A DNA stretch of 24,676 bases from Pseudomonadota bacterium (GCA_023388335.1 JAEWGL010000103.1:1-24676), one strand, 5' to 3'. Counted from the stretch's first letter, positions 1 through 6,976 are shown. Program-made: numbers and translations. Notes: generated from the letters alone by a model not told the origin.

Positions 1-1
1 C

Positions 2-742
2 GTCGAGCCGGGCCAGGCCAAGAACACCTACGGCACCGGCTGCTTCTTGCTGATGAACACCGGCGCTCAGGCGGTCACTTCATCCCACGGCCTGCTCACG
101 ACCATCGCCTGCGGTCCGCGTGGCGAAGTCGCCTACGCCCTGGAAGGCGCCGTGTTCAATGGCGGCTCCACGGTGCAATGGTTGCGCGACGAACTGAAGA
201 TCGTCAACGACGCCCACGACACCGAGTACTTCGCCAACAAGGTCAAAGACAGCAACGGCGTATACCTGGTCCCGGCCTTCACCGGCCTCGGTGCGCCGTA
301 CTGGGACCCATATGCCCGTGGCGCGTTGTTCGGCCTGACCCGCGGGGTCAAGGTCGATCACATCATCCGTGCTGCGCTGGAGTCGATCGCCTACCAGACC
401 CGCGACGTGCTCGATGCCATGCAGCAAGACTGCGGCCAGCGCCTGAGCGAGCTACGGGTAGACGGCGGTGCCGTGGCCAACAACTTCCTCATGCAGTTCC
501 AGGCCGACATCCTCGGCACGTGCGTGGAGCGTCCACAGATGCGCGAAACCACTGCCCTCGGCGCCGCCTACCTGGCGGGCCTGGCCTGTGGCTTCTGGAG
601 CGGCCTGGATGAACTGCGCGACAAGGCGATCATCGAACGCGAGTTCAGCCCGCAGTTGGACGAGGCGCAGAAAGAGAAGCTCTACGCGGGCTGGCTGAAG
701 GCTGTCGACCGTACTCGCGACTGGGAATCGCACCAGGAATAG
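2..742 (+). CDS. glpK: Glycerol kinase, C-terminal part (5' end outside window)
   Basis: Glycerol kinase phosphorylates cytoplasmic glycerol with ATP to sn-glycerol-3-phosphate, which traps glycerol taken up by GlpF. The reading frame is open from base 2 to a TAG stop, giving 246 residues of an enzyme that is normally about 500, so roughly the C-terminal half is present. Visible FGGY-kinase landmarks are KNTYGTGCF near the edge, GAVFNGGSTVQWLRD, the segment YLVPAFTGLGAPYWDP, the ATP-domain stretch RVDGGAVANNFLMQFQADI and the ending ETTALGAAYLAGLACGFW. All are typical of GlpK. The 5' end, and presumably glpF, lie left of the window. The downstream neighbours glpR and glpD complete the glycerol locus. 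I see no frameshift. Identification is by recognition of conserved GlpK blocks, and the isoform is not in doubt. Confidence 0.96.
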   Translation, partial: VEPGQAKNTYGTGCFLLMNTGAQAVTSSHGLLTTIACGPRGEVAYALEGAVFNGGSTVQWLRDELKIVNDAHDTEYFANKVKDSNGVYLVPAFTGLGAPYWDPYARGALFGLTRGVKVDHIIRAALESIAYQTRDVLDAMQQDCGQRLSELRVDGGAVANNFLMQFQADILGTCVERPQMRETTALGAAYLAGLACGFWSGLDELRDKAIIEREFSPQLDEAQKEKLYAGWLKAVDRTRDWESHQE

Positions 743-745
743 CCG

Positions 746-879
746 CAAGCTCCAAGCTGCAAGTAAAAGCCAGTTAGCGATAGTTTACCTGGCTCCCCTG
801 ATATCGAGTCGAAAGCTGCAGGCGAAGACAACACGTCTTCCTTGTAGCTTGTAGATTGCAGCTTGCAGCTTGCAGCTTG
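746..879. repeat. Nested inverted-repeat element between glpK and glpR
   Basis: An 18-bp arm at 746-763 (CAAGCTCCAAGCTGCAAG) matches the reverse complement of 862-879 (CTTGCAGCTTGCAGCTTG) at 17 of 18 positions. The right arm is itself a run of the 7-mer GCTTGCA. Inside lie two further stems: AGCCAG/CTGGCT at 768-773/789-794 and GAAGAC/GTCTTC at 824-829/835-840. Families of AAGCTGCAAGC-type repeats are common in Pseudomonas intergenic DNA. Whether this copy acts as a terminator, an mRNA-stability element or is only a repeat cannot be told from sequence. There is no T-run directly after a stem that would make a classic terminator for glpK. Confidence 0.7.
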
Positions 880-934
880 TAACTGCTTTTTGCTTTTATG
901 GCAGACTTTGTCCGGCAGCCCCTAAGGACCGCCC

Positions 935-1690
935 ATGAACCTGCCTCCCCGCCAACAACAAATCCTCGAACTGGTGCGCGAACGCGGCTACGTCAGTATC
1001 GAGGAAATGGCACAGTTGTTCGTCGTCACGCCGCAAACCATCCGCCGTGATATCAACCAGCTTGCCGAAGCCAACCTGCTGCGCCGCTACCACGGTGGTG
1101 CCGCCTACGACTCGAGCATCGAAAACACCGCCTATGCCATGCGCGCCGACCAGATGCGCGACGAAAAGCAACGCATCGCCGATGCCGTGGCCAAACAGAT
1201 TCCCGACCATGCCTCGCTGTTCATCAATATCGGCACCACCACCGAGTCCATTGCCCGCGCGCTGCTCAATCACAACCACCTGAAGATCATCACCAACAAT
1301 TTGCACGTGGCCTCGATCCTCAGCGCCAAGGATGATTTCGAAGTGCAGCTGGCCGGTGGCACCGTGCGCCGTGACGGCGGCGTGGTCGGCCAGGCGAGTG
1401 TCGACTTCATCAACCAGTTCAAGGTCGATTTCGCCTTGGTGGGCATCAGCGGCATCGACGAAGATGGCAGCCTGCTGGACTTCGATTATCAGGAAGTACG
1501 GGTGTCCCAGGCGATCATTACCAATGCCCGCCAGGTGATCCTCGCCGCCGACTCCAGCAAGTTCGGCCGCAATGCCATGGTGCGCCTGGGCTCGATCAGC
1601 CTGGTCGACTGCCTGGTGACCGACCAGGCACCCTCTGCCCCCCTCACCGATCTGCTCAACCAGCACAAGATTCGCCTGGACCTGGTCTGA
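935..1690 (+). CDS. glpR: DeoR-family repressor of glycerol metabolism
   Basis: This is a 251-residue DeoR-family repressor, the usual length for GlpR. In the family the protein binds operators before glp genes and is released by glycerol-3-phosphate. The N-terminal winged helix-turn-helix (about residues 5-55) contains ILELVRERGYVSIEEMAQ, then VTPQTIRRDINQL and LLRRYHGGA. The C-terminal effector-binding domain follows, with INIGTTTESIARALL, ITNNLHVASIL and LVGISGIDEDGSLLDFDYQE. The ATG start at 935 is supported by AAGGA at 924-928, 6 bases upstream. It lies between glpK and glpD, and likely operators stand before glpD. A strong hairpin follows its stop. Assignment as GlpR rather than another DeoR regulator rests on the close match and on the flanking genes. 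Confidence 0.95.
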   Translation: MNLPPRQQQILELVRERGYVSIEEMAQLFVVTPQTIRRDINQLAEANLLRRYHGGAAYDSSIENTAYAMRADQMRDEKQRIADAVAKQIPDHASLFINIGTTTESIARALLNHNHLKIITNNLHVASILSAKDDFEVQLAGGTVRRDGGVVGQASVDFINQFKVDFALVGISGIDEDGSLLDFDYQEVRVSQAIITNARQVILAADSSKFGRNAMVRLGSISLVDCLVTDQAPSAPLTDLLNQHKIRLDLV

Positions 1691-1695
1691 GCCGC

Positions 1696-1720
1696 GGACG
1701 CCACCGTAACGGTGGCGTCC
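1696..1720 (+). terminator. Hairpin directly after glpR
   Basis: A perfect 11-bp stem (GGACGCCACCG / CGGTGGCGTCC) with a 3-base TAA loop starts 5 bases after the glpR stop. It lacks a following T-run, so it could be a Rho-assisted terminator, a 3'-end-protecting structure or both. Its position fits separation of the glpR transcript from glpD. Confidence 0.6.
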
Positions 1721-1751
1721 CGCCATTAGCGGTATGCGCCGTTTTCACATT

Positions 1752-1854
1752 ATGTTCGTTCGATCAGTATTTTCTATGGAAAGTGACTGGCGACACCTCC
1801 TTCATTGCGCTAGTATTTTCGAAAACGAACATTGATGTTCACATTCGATGTGAA
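1752..1854. promoter_or_regulatory. glpD operator/promoter region (GlpR-type sites)
   Basis: TATTTTCGAAAACGAACATT at 1814-1833 resembles the palindromic GlpR operator known from E. coli (ATGTTCG-N4-CGAACAT type). Its half AACGAACAT (1824-1832) occurs inverted as ATGTTCGTT at 1752-1760, about 72 bp upstream. A second perfect inverted repeat, TTCACAT-TCG-ATGTGAA, lies at 1838-1854. AGTATTTTC is repeated at 1766-1774 and 1812-1820. A possible -10 (TAGTAT, 1811-1816) would overlap the main operator, as expected for repression. Assignment to GlpR is inference from motif likeness and position. Confidence 0.65.
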
Positions 1855-1874
1855 ACGCTCCCGGAGGCCTTGCC

Positions 1875-3413
1875 GTGTCCCAGACTTCTTCGTCCCAGCC
1901 GCCCCTTGCCGATTGCTATGACCTCGCCGTGATCGGCGGGGGGATCAATGGCGTGGGCATTGCCGCCGACGCAGCCGGACGCGGCCTATCGGTCTTCCTA
2001 TGCGAAAAGGATGACCTTGCCAGCCACACTTCCTCGGCCAGCAGCAAGCTGATCCACGGTGGCCTGCGTTACCTGGAGCATTACGAATTCCGTCTGGTGC
2101 GCGAAGCCCTGGCCGAGCGTGAAGTGTTGTTGGCCAAGGCGCCGCACATCGTCAAGCCGATGCGTTTCGTCCTACCGCATCGTCCGCACCTGCGTCCGGC
2201 CTGGATGATCCGCGCCGGCCTGTTCCTCTACGATCACCTGGGCAAGCGCAAGCAGCTGGGTGCCTCGCGCAGCCTGCGCTTCGGCCCGGGCAATCCGCTC
2301 AAGCCGGCGATCACCCGCGGCTTCGAATACGCCGACTGCGCGGTGGATGACGCCCGCCTGGTAGTGCTCAATGCCATGGCGGCCCGCGAACATGGCGCGC
2401 ACATCCGCACCCGTACCCGTTGCCTCAGCGCCGAGCGTGTCGATGGCCTGTGGCAGGTCGAACTGCAGCATGCCGATGGCAGCCGCCAGCGCATCCACGC
2501 CCGCGCCCTGGTCAACGCGGCAGGCCCCTGGGTGGCCAGCTTCATCAAGGATGACCTGCGTCTCGATGCGCCCTACGGCATCCGCCTGATCCAGGGCAGC
2601 CACCTGATCGTGCCGCGCCTGTATGAAAGCGAACATGCCTACATCCTGCAGAACGAAGACCAGCGCATCGTCTTCGCCATTCCGTACCTCGAGCGCTTCA
2701 CCCTGATCGGCACCACCGACCGTGAATACACCGGCGACCCGGCCAAGGTGGCAATCACCGATACCGAAACCGACTACATCCTCAAAGTGGTCAACGGGCA
2801 CTTCAACCACCAGCTCAGCCGCAGCGACATCCTGCACACTTATTCGGGGGTACGTCCGCTGTGCAACGACGAATCGGACAATCCGTCAGCGGTCACCCGT
2901 GACTACACCCTGGCGCTGTCCGCCAGCACCGGCGAAGCACCGCTGCTGTCCGTGTTTGGCGGCAAGCTGACCACCTACCGCAAGCTGGCCGAGTCGGCGA
3001 TGACCGAGCTCAAGCCATTCTTCACCCAGATGCGCGGCAGCTGGACCGCCAGTGCGCCGCTGCCTGGCGGCGAGCAGATGACCACGGTGCAGGCCTTGGT
3101 CGATGCCATCCTGGCCCAGTGCGGCTGGCTGCCGGTCGACATTGCCCGGCGTTGGGCGCAAACCTACGGCAGCCGCGTCTGGCGCCTGCTCGAAGGTGTG
3201 AACGGGCCGGAAGACTTGGGCGCGGCCATCGGCGGCGGCCTGTTTACCCGTGAGGTGGACTACCTGCGCAGCGAAGAATGGGCGATCGGCGCCGATGACA
3301 TCCTCTGGCGCCGCAGCAAGCTGGGCCTGTTCATCAGCGAGGCCGAACAACAGGCGTTGCGTGACTACCTGCAGCAGCTCGAACTGAAGCGCGCGCGCGT
3401 TCAGGCTGCCTGA
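1875..3413 (+). CDS. glpD: Aerobic glycerol-3-phosphate dehydrogenase (FAD)
   Basis: GlpD oxidises sn-glycerol-3-phosphate to dihydroxyacetone phosphate at the inner face of the cytoplasmic membrane and passes electrons to ubiquinone. The protein has 512 residues, as usual for the family. The FAD-binding Rossmann motif is at the N-terminus (LAVIGGGINGVGIAADAAGRG, about residues 17-37). SSASSKLIHGGLRYLEHYEF and ALVNAAGPWV follow, and FGGKLTTYRKLAE lies near residue 360. The C-terminal helical DAO_C-type domain begins at about residue 385. The start is GTG at 1875, chosen because GGAGG at 1863-1867 is 7 bases ahead and the downstream protein begins in the usual place. Operator-like palindromes upstream suggest GlpR control. 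A GC-rich hairpin follows the gene. Confidence 0.97.
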   Translation: MSQTSSSQPPLADCYDLAVIGGGINGVGIAADAAGRGLSVFLCEKDDLASHTSSASSKLIHGGLRYLEHYEFRLVREALAEREVLLAKAPHIVKPMRFVLPHRPHLRPAWMIRAGLFLYDHLGKRKQLGASRSLRFGPGNPLKPAITRGFEYADCAVDDARLVVLNAMAAREHGAHIRTRTRCLSAERVDGLWQVELQHADGSRQRIHARALVNAAGPWVASFIKDDLRLDAPYGIRLIQGSHLIVPRLYESEHAYILQNEDQRIVFAIPYLERFTLIGTTDREYTGDPAKVAITDTETDYILKVVNGHFNHQLSRSDILHTYSGVRPLCNDESDNPSAVTRDYTLALSASTGEAPLLSVFGGKLTTYRKLAESAMTELKPFFTQMRGSWTASAPLPGGEQMTTVQALVDAILAQCGWLPVDIARRWAQTYGSRVWRLLEGVNGPEDLGAAIGGGLFTREVDYLRSEEWAIGADDILWRRSKLGLFISEAEQQALRDYLQQLELKRARVQAA

Positions 3414-3425
3414 GACGCTTGAAAA

Positions 3426-3462
3426 TCGCGGGGGGCAGGACGGCACGCCGTCTTCCCCGCGA
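3426..3462. terminator. GC-rich hairpin after glpD
   Basis: TCGCGGGG (3426-3433) pairs with CCCCGCGA (3455-3462), and inside it GACGGC (3439-3444) pairs with GCCGTC (3447-3452). There is no T-run on either side. It is placed 13 bases after the glpD stop and before the control region of the next operon, so a transcription-ending or mRNA-protecting role is likely but unproven. Confidence 0.55.
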
Positions 3463-3483
3463 CAGCATCTGACCTTCAACTCA

Positions 3484-3528
3484 TTCGGGTTTCCGAACAA
3501 AAATCACCCATCCGTTCGGCAACCCGGA
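3484..3528. promoter_or_regulatory. Two AauR-type activator boxes upstream of the Glu/Asp uptake operon
   Basis: Site 1 (3484-3497) is TTCGG-GTTT-CCGAA, a perfect match to the inverted repeat TTCGG-N4-CCGAA that I recall as the AauR recognition sequence in P. putida. Site 2 (3515-3528) is TTCGG-CAAC-CCGGA, with one mismatch. Their centres are 31 bp apart, close to three helical turns, so two dimers would sit on one face of the DNA. They lie about 100-150 bp upstream of the predicted sigma-54 start site, the usual place for an NtrC-type activator. Confidence 0.85.
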
Positions 3529-3604
3529 CGGAAAGCCGTTCTCGCGCACCCTCAAAAAAGATTAATCCCCAGTCTTTACACGGCGTTATGATCGCATCCA
3601 GGGC

Positions 3605-3621
3605 TTGGCATGAGTCATGCT
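3605..3621 (+). promoter_or_regulatory. Sigma-54 (-24/-12) promoter of the Glu/Asp uptake operon
   Basis: TTGGCATGAGTCATGCT carries the invariant GG (3607-3608) and GC (3619-3620) with exactly 10 bases between them. It differs little from the RpoN consensus TGGCAC-N5-TTGCW. The predicted transcript starts near 3632, leaving a leader of about 90 bases before the gene. Two activator boxes upstream and an NtrC-type activator gene at the end of the operon support it. Confidence 0.85.
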
Positions 3622-3697
3622 CTACACTCACTACCCGAATACACCACCGCTTCATGCTGTGTTCGTTGAACGAAGAGTCCGCCAACGGCTCCATAAA

Positions 3698-3705
3698 AAA
3701 AACAA
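3698..3705 (+). promoter_or_regulatory. Hfq/Crc-type A-rich (CA) motif before gltI/aatJ
   Basis: AAAAACAA fits the AANAANAA motif bound by Hfq with Crc in Pseudomonas mRNAs under catabolite repression. It sits 4 bases before the ribosome binding site GAGGA (3710-3714), where binding would block translation. Amino acid transporters are classic members of this regulon. Confidence 0.65.
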
Positions 3706-3721
3706 CGTCGAGGAAAATTTG

Positions 3722-4636
3722 ATGCGTATCGTTCGTCACCTGTTGGGCGCCGCCATCGCGGCCGCCGTCATCAGTTCGCCCGCCATGGCCGAAGAACTGA
3801 CCGGCACCCTCAATAAGATCAAGAACTCGGGCACCATCACTCTGGGGCACCGTGACTCTTCCATTCCGTTCTCCTATATCGCCGATGCTTCGGGCAAGCC
3901 CGTAGGCTACTCCCATGACATCCAGGTCGCCATTGTCGAGCATCTGAAAAAACAGCTCGACGCGCCTGATCTCAAGGTCAAATACAACCTGGTCACCTCG
4001 CAGACGCGCATCCCGCTGGTCCAGAACGGCACCGTCGACGTGGAGTGCGGTTCCACCACCAACAATGTCGAGCGTCAGCAACAGGTCGATTTCTCGGTCG
4101 GGATCTTCGAAGTCGGCACCCGGCTGCTGGCCAAGAAGAACTCCCAGTACAAGGACTTCCCAGACCTGGCCGGCAAGAACGTGGTGACTACCGCCGGTAC
4201 CACGTCCGAGCGCCTGCTCAAGGCCATGAACGCCGACAAGCAGATGAAGATGAACGTCATCTCGGCCAAGGACCATGGCGAGTCGTTCCAGATGCTCGAA
4301 TCGGGCCGCGCCGTGGCCTTCATGATGGACGATGCCCTGCTCGCCGGCGAAATGGCCAAGGCCAAGAAGCCTGAGGATTGGGCCGTGACCGGCACGCCGC
4401 AGTCGTATGAAATCTACGGATGCATGGTGCGCAAGGGGGACGCGCCCTTCAAGAAGGCGGTCGATGACGCCATCGTCGCGCTCTACAAGTCGGGCGAGAT
4501 CAACAAGATCTACGACAAATGGTTCACCCAGCCTGTGCCGCCTAAAGGTCTGAACCTCAACTTCCCGATGAGCGACGAGCTCAAGGAATTGATCGCCAAC
4601 CCGACCGACAAAGCGGCAGACGACAAGAAGTCCTGA
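3722..4636 (+). CDS. aatJ: Glutamate/aspartate ABC transporter, periplasmic binding protein
   Basis: This is a periplasmic solute-binding protein (SBP family 3) of 304 residues that delivers acidic amino acids to the membrane permease. It is called GltI in E. coli and AatJ in P. putida. A Sec signal peptide is clear: MRIVRH, a hydrophobic core LLGAAIAAAVISS, and cleavage after AMA near residue 22. The mature protein begins EELTGTLNKIKNSGTITLGHRDSSIP and contains IPLVQNGTVDVECGSTTNN and FSVGIFEVGTRLLAKK, all typical of GltI. The frame is open upstream to 3617, but that ATG overlaps the sigma-54 promoter. The start at 3722 has GAGGA 7 bases ahead and gives the signal peptide. A structured 145-bp gap separates it from the permease genes, consistent with higher expression of this subunit. 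Confidence 0.95.
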   Translation: MRIVRHLLGAAIAAAVISSPAMAEELTGTLNKIKNSGTITLGHRDSSIPFSYIADASGKPVGYSHDIQVAIVEHLKKQLDAPDLKVKYNLVTSQTRIPLVQNGTVDVECGSTTNNVERQQQVDFSVGIFEVGTRLLAKKNSQYKDFPDLAGKNVVTTAGTTSERLLKAMNADKQMKMNVISAKDHGESFQMLESGRAVAFMMDDALLAGEMAKAKKPEDWAVTGTPQSYEIYGCMVRKGDAPFKKAVDDAIVALYKSGEINKIYDKWFTQPVPPKGLNLNFPMSDELKELIANPTDKAADDKKS

Positions 4637-4645
4637 CCCCCAGAT

Positions 4646-4735
4646 AGTGGCCTGCCGCTCGACGCGAGCACGAATTAACCTGCAGGCCACTCGATAGTGT
4701 CTAACCTTTCACCCGAGGGCGCGTGCCGCCCTCGG
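4646..4735 (+). promoter_or_regulatory. Tandem hairpins between binding protein and permease cistrons
   Basis: Hairpin A has a perfect 10-bp outer stem, AGTGGCCTGC (4646-4655) with GCAGGCCACT (4682-4691), enclosing a 5-bp stem GCTCG/CGAGC (4657-4661/4665-4669). Hairpin B is a perfect 9-bp stem CCGAGGGCG/CGCCCTCGG (4713-4721/4727-4735) with a 5-base loop. Neither has a real T-run. In ABC operons such structures often protect the 3' end of the binding-protein message or cause partial termination, giving excess binding protein over permease. That role is inferred here. Confidence 0.6.
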
Positions 4736-4781
4736 TTGCTAGAAGGTGCCCGTGAAACAACCGATCTGAGGGGAAATCCCG

Positions 4782-5528
4782 ATGAATTACAACTGGGACT
4801 GGGGCGTGTTCTTCAAGTCCACCGGCGTGGGCAGCGAAACCTACCTGGACTGGTATCTCACCGGCCTGGGGTGGACCATTGCCATCGCCATTGCCGCCTG
4901 GATCATCGCGCTGTTGCTGGGTTCGCTGCTCGGTGTGATGCGCACGGTGCCGAATCGCCTGGTATCGGGCATCGCCACCGCCTATGTGGAACTGTTCCGT
5001 AACGTACCCTTGCTGGTGCAGCTGTTCATCTGGTACTTCCTGGTACCCGACCTGCTGCCCGAGGGTTTGCAGGAATGGTTCAAGCAGGACCTCAATCCGA
5101 CCACCTCGGCATTGATCAGCGTGGTCATCTGCCTGGGCCTGTTCACCGCCGCGCGGGTCTGCGAACAGGTACGTACCGGCATCCAGGCGTTGCCTCGTGG
5201 CCAAGAAGCCGCCGCGCGAGCCATGGGCTTCAGCCTGGCCCAGATCTACAACAACGTGCTGCTGCCCCAGGCCTACCGGATCATCATTCCACCGCTGACC
5301 TCCGAATTCTTGAACGTGTTCAAGAACTCCTCGGTGGCTTCGCTGATCGGCTTGATGGAGCTGCTGGCCCAGACCAAGCAGACCGCCGAATTCTCCGCCA
5401 ACCTGTTCGAGGCCTTCACCCTGGCCACGCTGATCTATTTCACCCTGAACATGGGCCTGATGTTGCTCATGCGCCTGGTCGAGAAGAAAGTCGCGGTGCC
5501 CGGCCTGATCTCCGTGGGGGGTAAATGA
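4782..5528 (+). CDS. aatQ: Glutamate/aspartate ABC transporter, permease subunit 1
   Basis: This is an inner-membrane permease subunit (HisM/GltJ type, 248 residues) that forms half of the transmembrane channel. The N-terminus MNYNWDWGVFF is typical of GltJ. Hydrophobic segments are seen at about residues 25-52 (GLGWTIAIAIAAWIIALLLG), 68-90, 108-128 and 210-232. The cytoplasmic EAA loop that contacts the ATPase is about residues 143-166 (EAAARAMGFSLAQIYNNVLLP). RELFRNVP-like VELFRNVPLLVQLFIWYF lies near residue 69. A purine-rich site (GAGGGGA) precedes the ATG. Its stop overlaps the start of the next permease gene in ATGA, which implies translational coupling and equal amounts. Confidence 0.95.
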   Translation: MNYNWDWGVFFKSTGVGSETYLDWYLTGLGWTIAIAIAAWIIALLLGSLLGVMRTVPNRLVSGIATAYVELFRNVPLLVQLFIWYFLVPDLLPEGLQEWFKQDLNPTTSALISVVICLGLFTAARVCEQVRTGIQALPRGQEAAARAMGFSLAQIYNNVLLPQAYRIIIPPLTSEFLNVFKNSSVASLIGLMELLAQTKQTAEFSANLFEAFTLATLIYFTLNMGLMLLMRLVEKKVAVPGLISVGGK

Positions 5529-6199
5529 TGGAAATGGACTTCTCTAGCATCATCCCCGCCCTGCCCTCGCTGTGGAACGGGATGGTCATGACCCTGCAGC
5601 TGATGGTCATGGGCGTGGTCGGCGGCATCGTCCTGGGGACCCTCCTGGCGCTGATGCGCCTGTCCTCGAACAAGCTGATGTCGAACATTGCCGGCGCCTA
5701 CGTCAACTACTTCCGCTCGATCCCGCTGCTGTTGGTGATTACCTGGTTCTACCTGGCGGTGCCCTTCGTGCTGCGCTGGATCACCGGTGAAGATACCCCC
5801 GTGGGTGCCTTCACTTCCTGCGTGGTGGCCTTCATGATGTTCGAGGCCGCCTACTTCTGCGAGATCGTGCGGGCTGGCGTGCAGTCGATCTCCAAGGGGC
5901 AGATGGGCGCTGCCCAGGCCCTGGGCATGAGCTACGGCCAGACCATGCGCCTGATCATCCTGCCCCAGGCGTTTCGCAAGATGACCCCGCTGTTGCTGCA
6001 GCAAAGCATCATCCTGTTCCAGGACACCTCGCTGGTCTACACCGTGGGCCTGGTGGACTTCCTCAACTCGGCACGTGCCAGCGGCGACATCATCGGACGC
6101 TCCCATGAGTTCCTGATCTTCGCCGGCGTGGTCTATTTCCTCATCAGTTTCTCCGCTTCCTGGTTGGTCAAGCGTCTGCAGAGAAGGATAACCGTATGA
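5525..6199 (+). CDS. aatM: Glutamate/aspartate ABC transporter, permease subunit 2
   Basis: This is the second transmembrane subunit (GltK type, 224 residues). It has hydrophobic helices at about residues 17-40, 52-80 and 190-212. The segment YVNYFRSIPLLLVITWFY is typical, and the EAA loop reads GAAQALGMSYGQTMRLIILPQAF (about residues 135-158). The start forms an ATGA overlap with the previous gene, and a second ATG three bases later is an alternative. The stop overlaps the ATPase start in the same way. Partner subunits are encoded on both sides, so the complex is presumably one copy each of two permeases with two ATPases. Confidence 0.95.
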   Translation: MMEMDFSSIIPALPSLWNGMVMTLQLMVMGVVGGIVLGTLLALMRLSSNKLMSNIAGAYVNYFRSIPLLLVITWFYLAVPFVLRWITGEDTPVGAFTSCVVAFMMFEAAYFCEIVRAGVQSISKGQMGAAQALGMSYGQTMRLIILPQAFRKMTPLLLQQSIILFQDTSLVYTVGLVDFLNSARASGDIIGRSHEFLIFAGVVYFLISFSASWLVKRLQRRITV

Positions 6200-6930
6200 T
6201 TTCCATCAAGAACGTCAACAAGTGGTACGGGGACTTCCAGGTTCTGACCGACTGCAACACCGAAGTCAAGAAAGGTGAAGTGGTGGTGGTCTGCGGACCG
6301 TCCGGCTCGGGCAAGTCGACCCTGATCAAATGCGTGAACGCCCTGGAGCCCTTCCAGAAGGGTGACATCGTGGTCGACGGTACCTCGATCGCCGACCCCA
6401 AGACCAACCTGCCCAAGCTGCGCTCGCGGGTTGGCATGGTGTTCCAGCACTTCGAGCTGTTCCCGCACCTGACCATCACCGAAAACCTGACCATCGCCCA
6501 GCGCAAGGTGCTGGGCCGCAGCGAGGCCGAAGCGACCAAGAAGGGCTTGGCCCTGCTCGAGCGCGTGGGCCTGAGCAGCCAGGCGAAAAAGCACCCCGGC
6601 CAGCTTTCCGGTGGTCAGCAGCAGCGTGTGGCCATTGCCCGGGCACTGGCCATGGACCCGATCGTCATGCTGTTCGACGAGCCGACCTCGGCCCTGGACC
6701 CAGAGATGGTCAGCGAGGTGCTCGATGTCATGGTCCAGCTGGCGCATGAAGGCATGACCATGATGTGCGTGACCCACGAGATGGGCTTTGCGCGCAAGGT
6801 TGCCAACAAGGTGATCTTCATGGACAAGGGCAATATCATCGAAGATTGCACCAAGGAGGCCTTCTTCGGCGACCAGTCGGCCCGTGACGAACGCACCCAG
6901 CACTTCCTCAGCAAGATCCTGCAACACTAA
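6196..6930 (+). CDS. aatP: Glutamate/aspartate ABC transporter, ATP-binding subunit
   Basis: This is the ATPase that powers import (GltL type, 244 residues, normal length). Walker A is GPSGSGKST at residues 34-42. The ABC signature LSGGQQQRVAIARAL begins at residue 137. Walker B VMLFDEP has Asp161-Glu162, followed by the D-loop SALD and the switch histidine in VTHEMGFA. The start codon overlaps the stop of the upstream permease gene (ATGA). About 70 bases, including a 10-bp inverted repeat, separate it from the sensor kinase gene, so the kinase is probably on the same transcript but at lower level. The family handles polar amino acids; Glu/Asp specificity comes from the adjacent binding protein and regulators. 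Confidence 0.96.
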   Translation: MISIKNVNKWYGDFQVLTDCNTEVKKGEVVVVCGPSGSGKSTLIKCVNALEPFQKGDIVVDGTSIADPKTNLPKLRSRVGMVFQHFELFPHLTITENLTIAQRKVLGRSEAEATKKGLALLERVGLSSQAKKHPGQLSGGQQQRVAIARALAMDPIVMLFDEPTSALDPEMVSEVLDVMVQLAHEGMTMMCVTHEMGFARKVANKVIFMDKGNIIEDCTKEAFFGDQSARDERTQHFLSKILQH

Positions 6931-6944
6931 GACCCGCCCCCCTT

Positions 6945-6976
6945 GCCCTCTGCCTGGCTACTGTCGGGCAGAGGGC
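6945..6976 (+). promoter_or_regulatory. Inverted repeat between transporter ATPase and sensor kinase genes
   Basis: GCCCTCTGCC (6945-6954) pairs perfectly with GGCAGAGGGC (6967-6976), with a 12-base loop and no T-run. It ends 24 bases before the kinase start. It could lower read-through from transporter to regulator genes or protect the transporter message. This is inference. Confidence 0.55.

Noticed and set aside
3617..3721. Upstream extension of the binding protein to ATG 3617
   Set aside because: That ATG overlaps the -12 element of the sigma-54 promoter and lies before the predicted transcript start. The ATG at 3722 has a ribosome binding site and a signal peptide.
3476..4690. 404-codon open frame on the minus strand across the aatJ region
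   Set aside because: It would run through the sigma-54 promoter, the AauR boxes and the whole binding-protein gene on the opposite strand. No domain was recognised.
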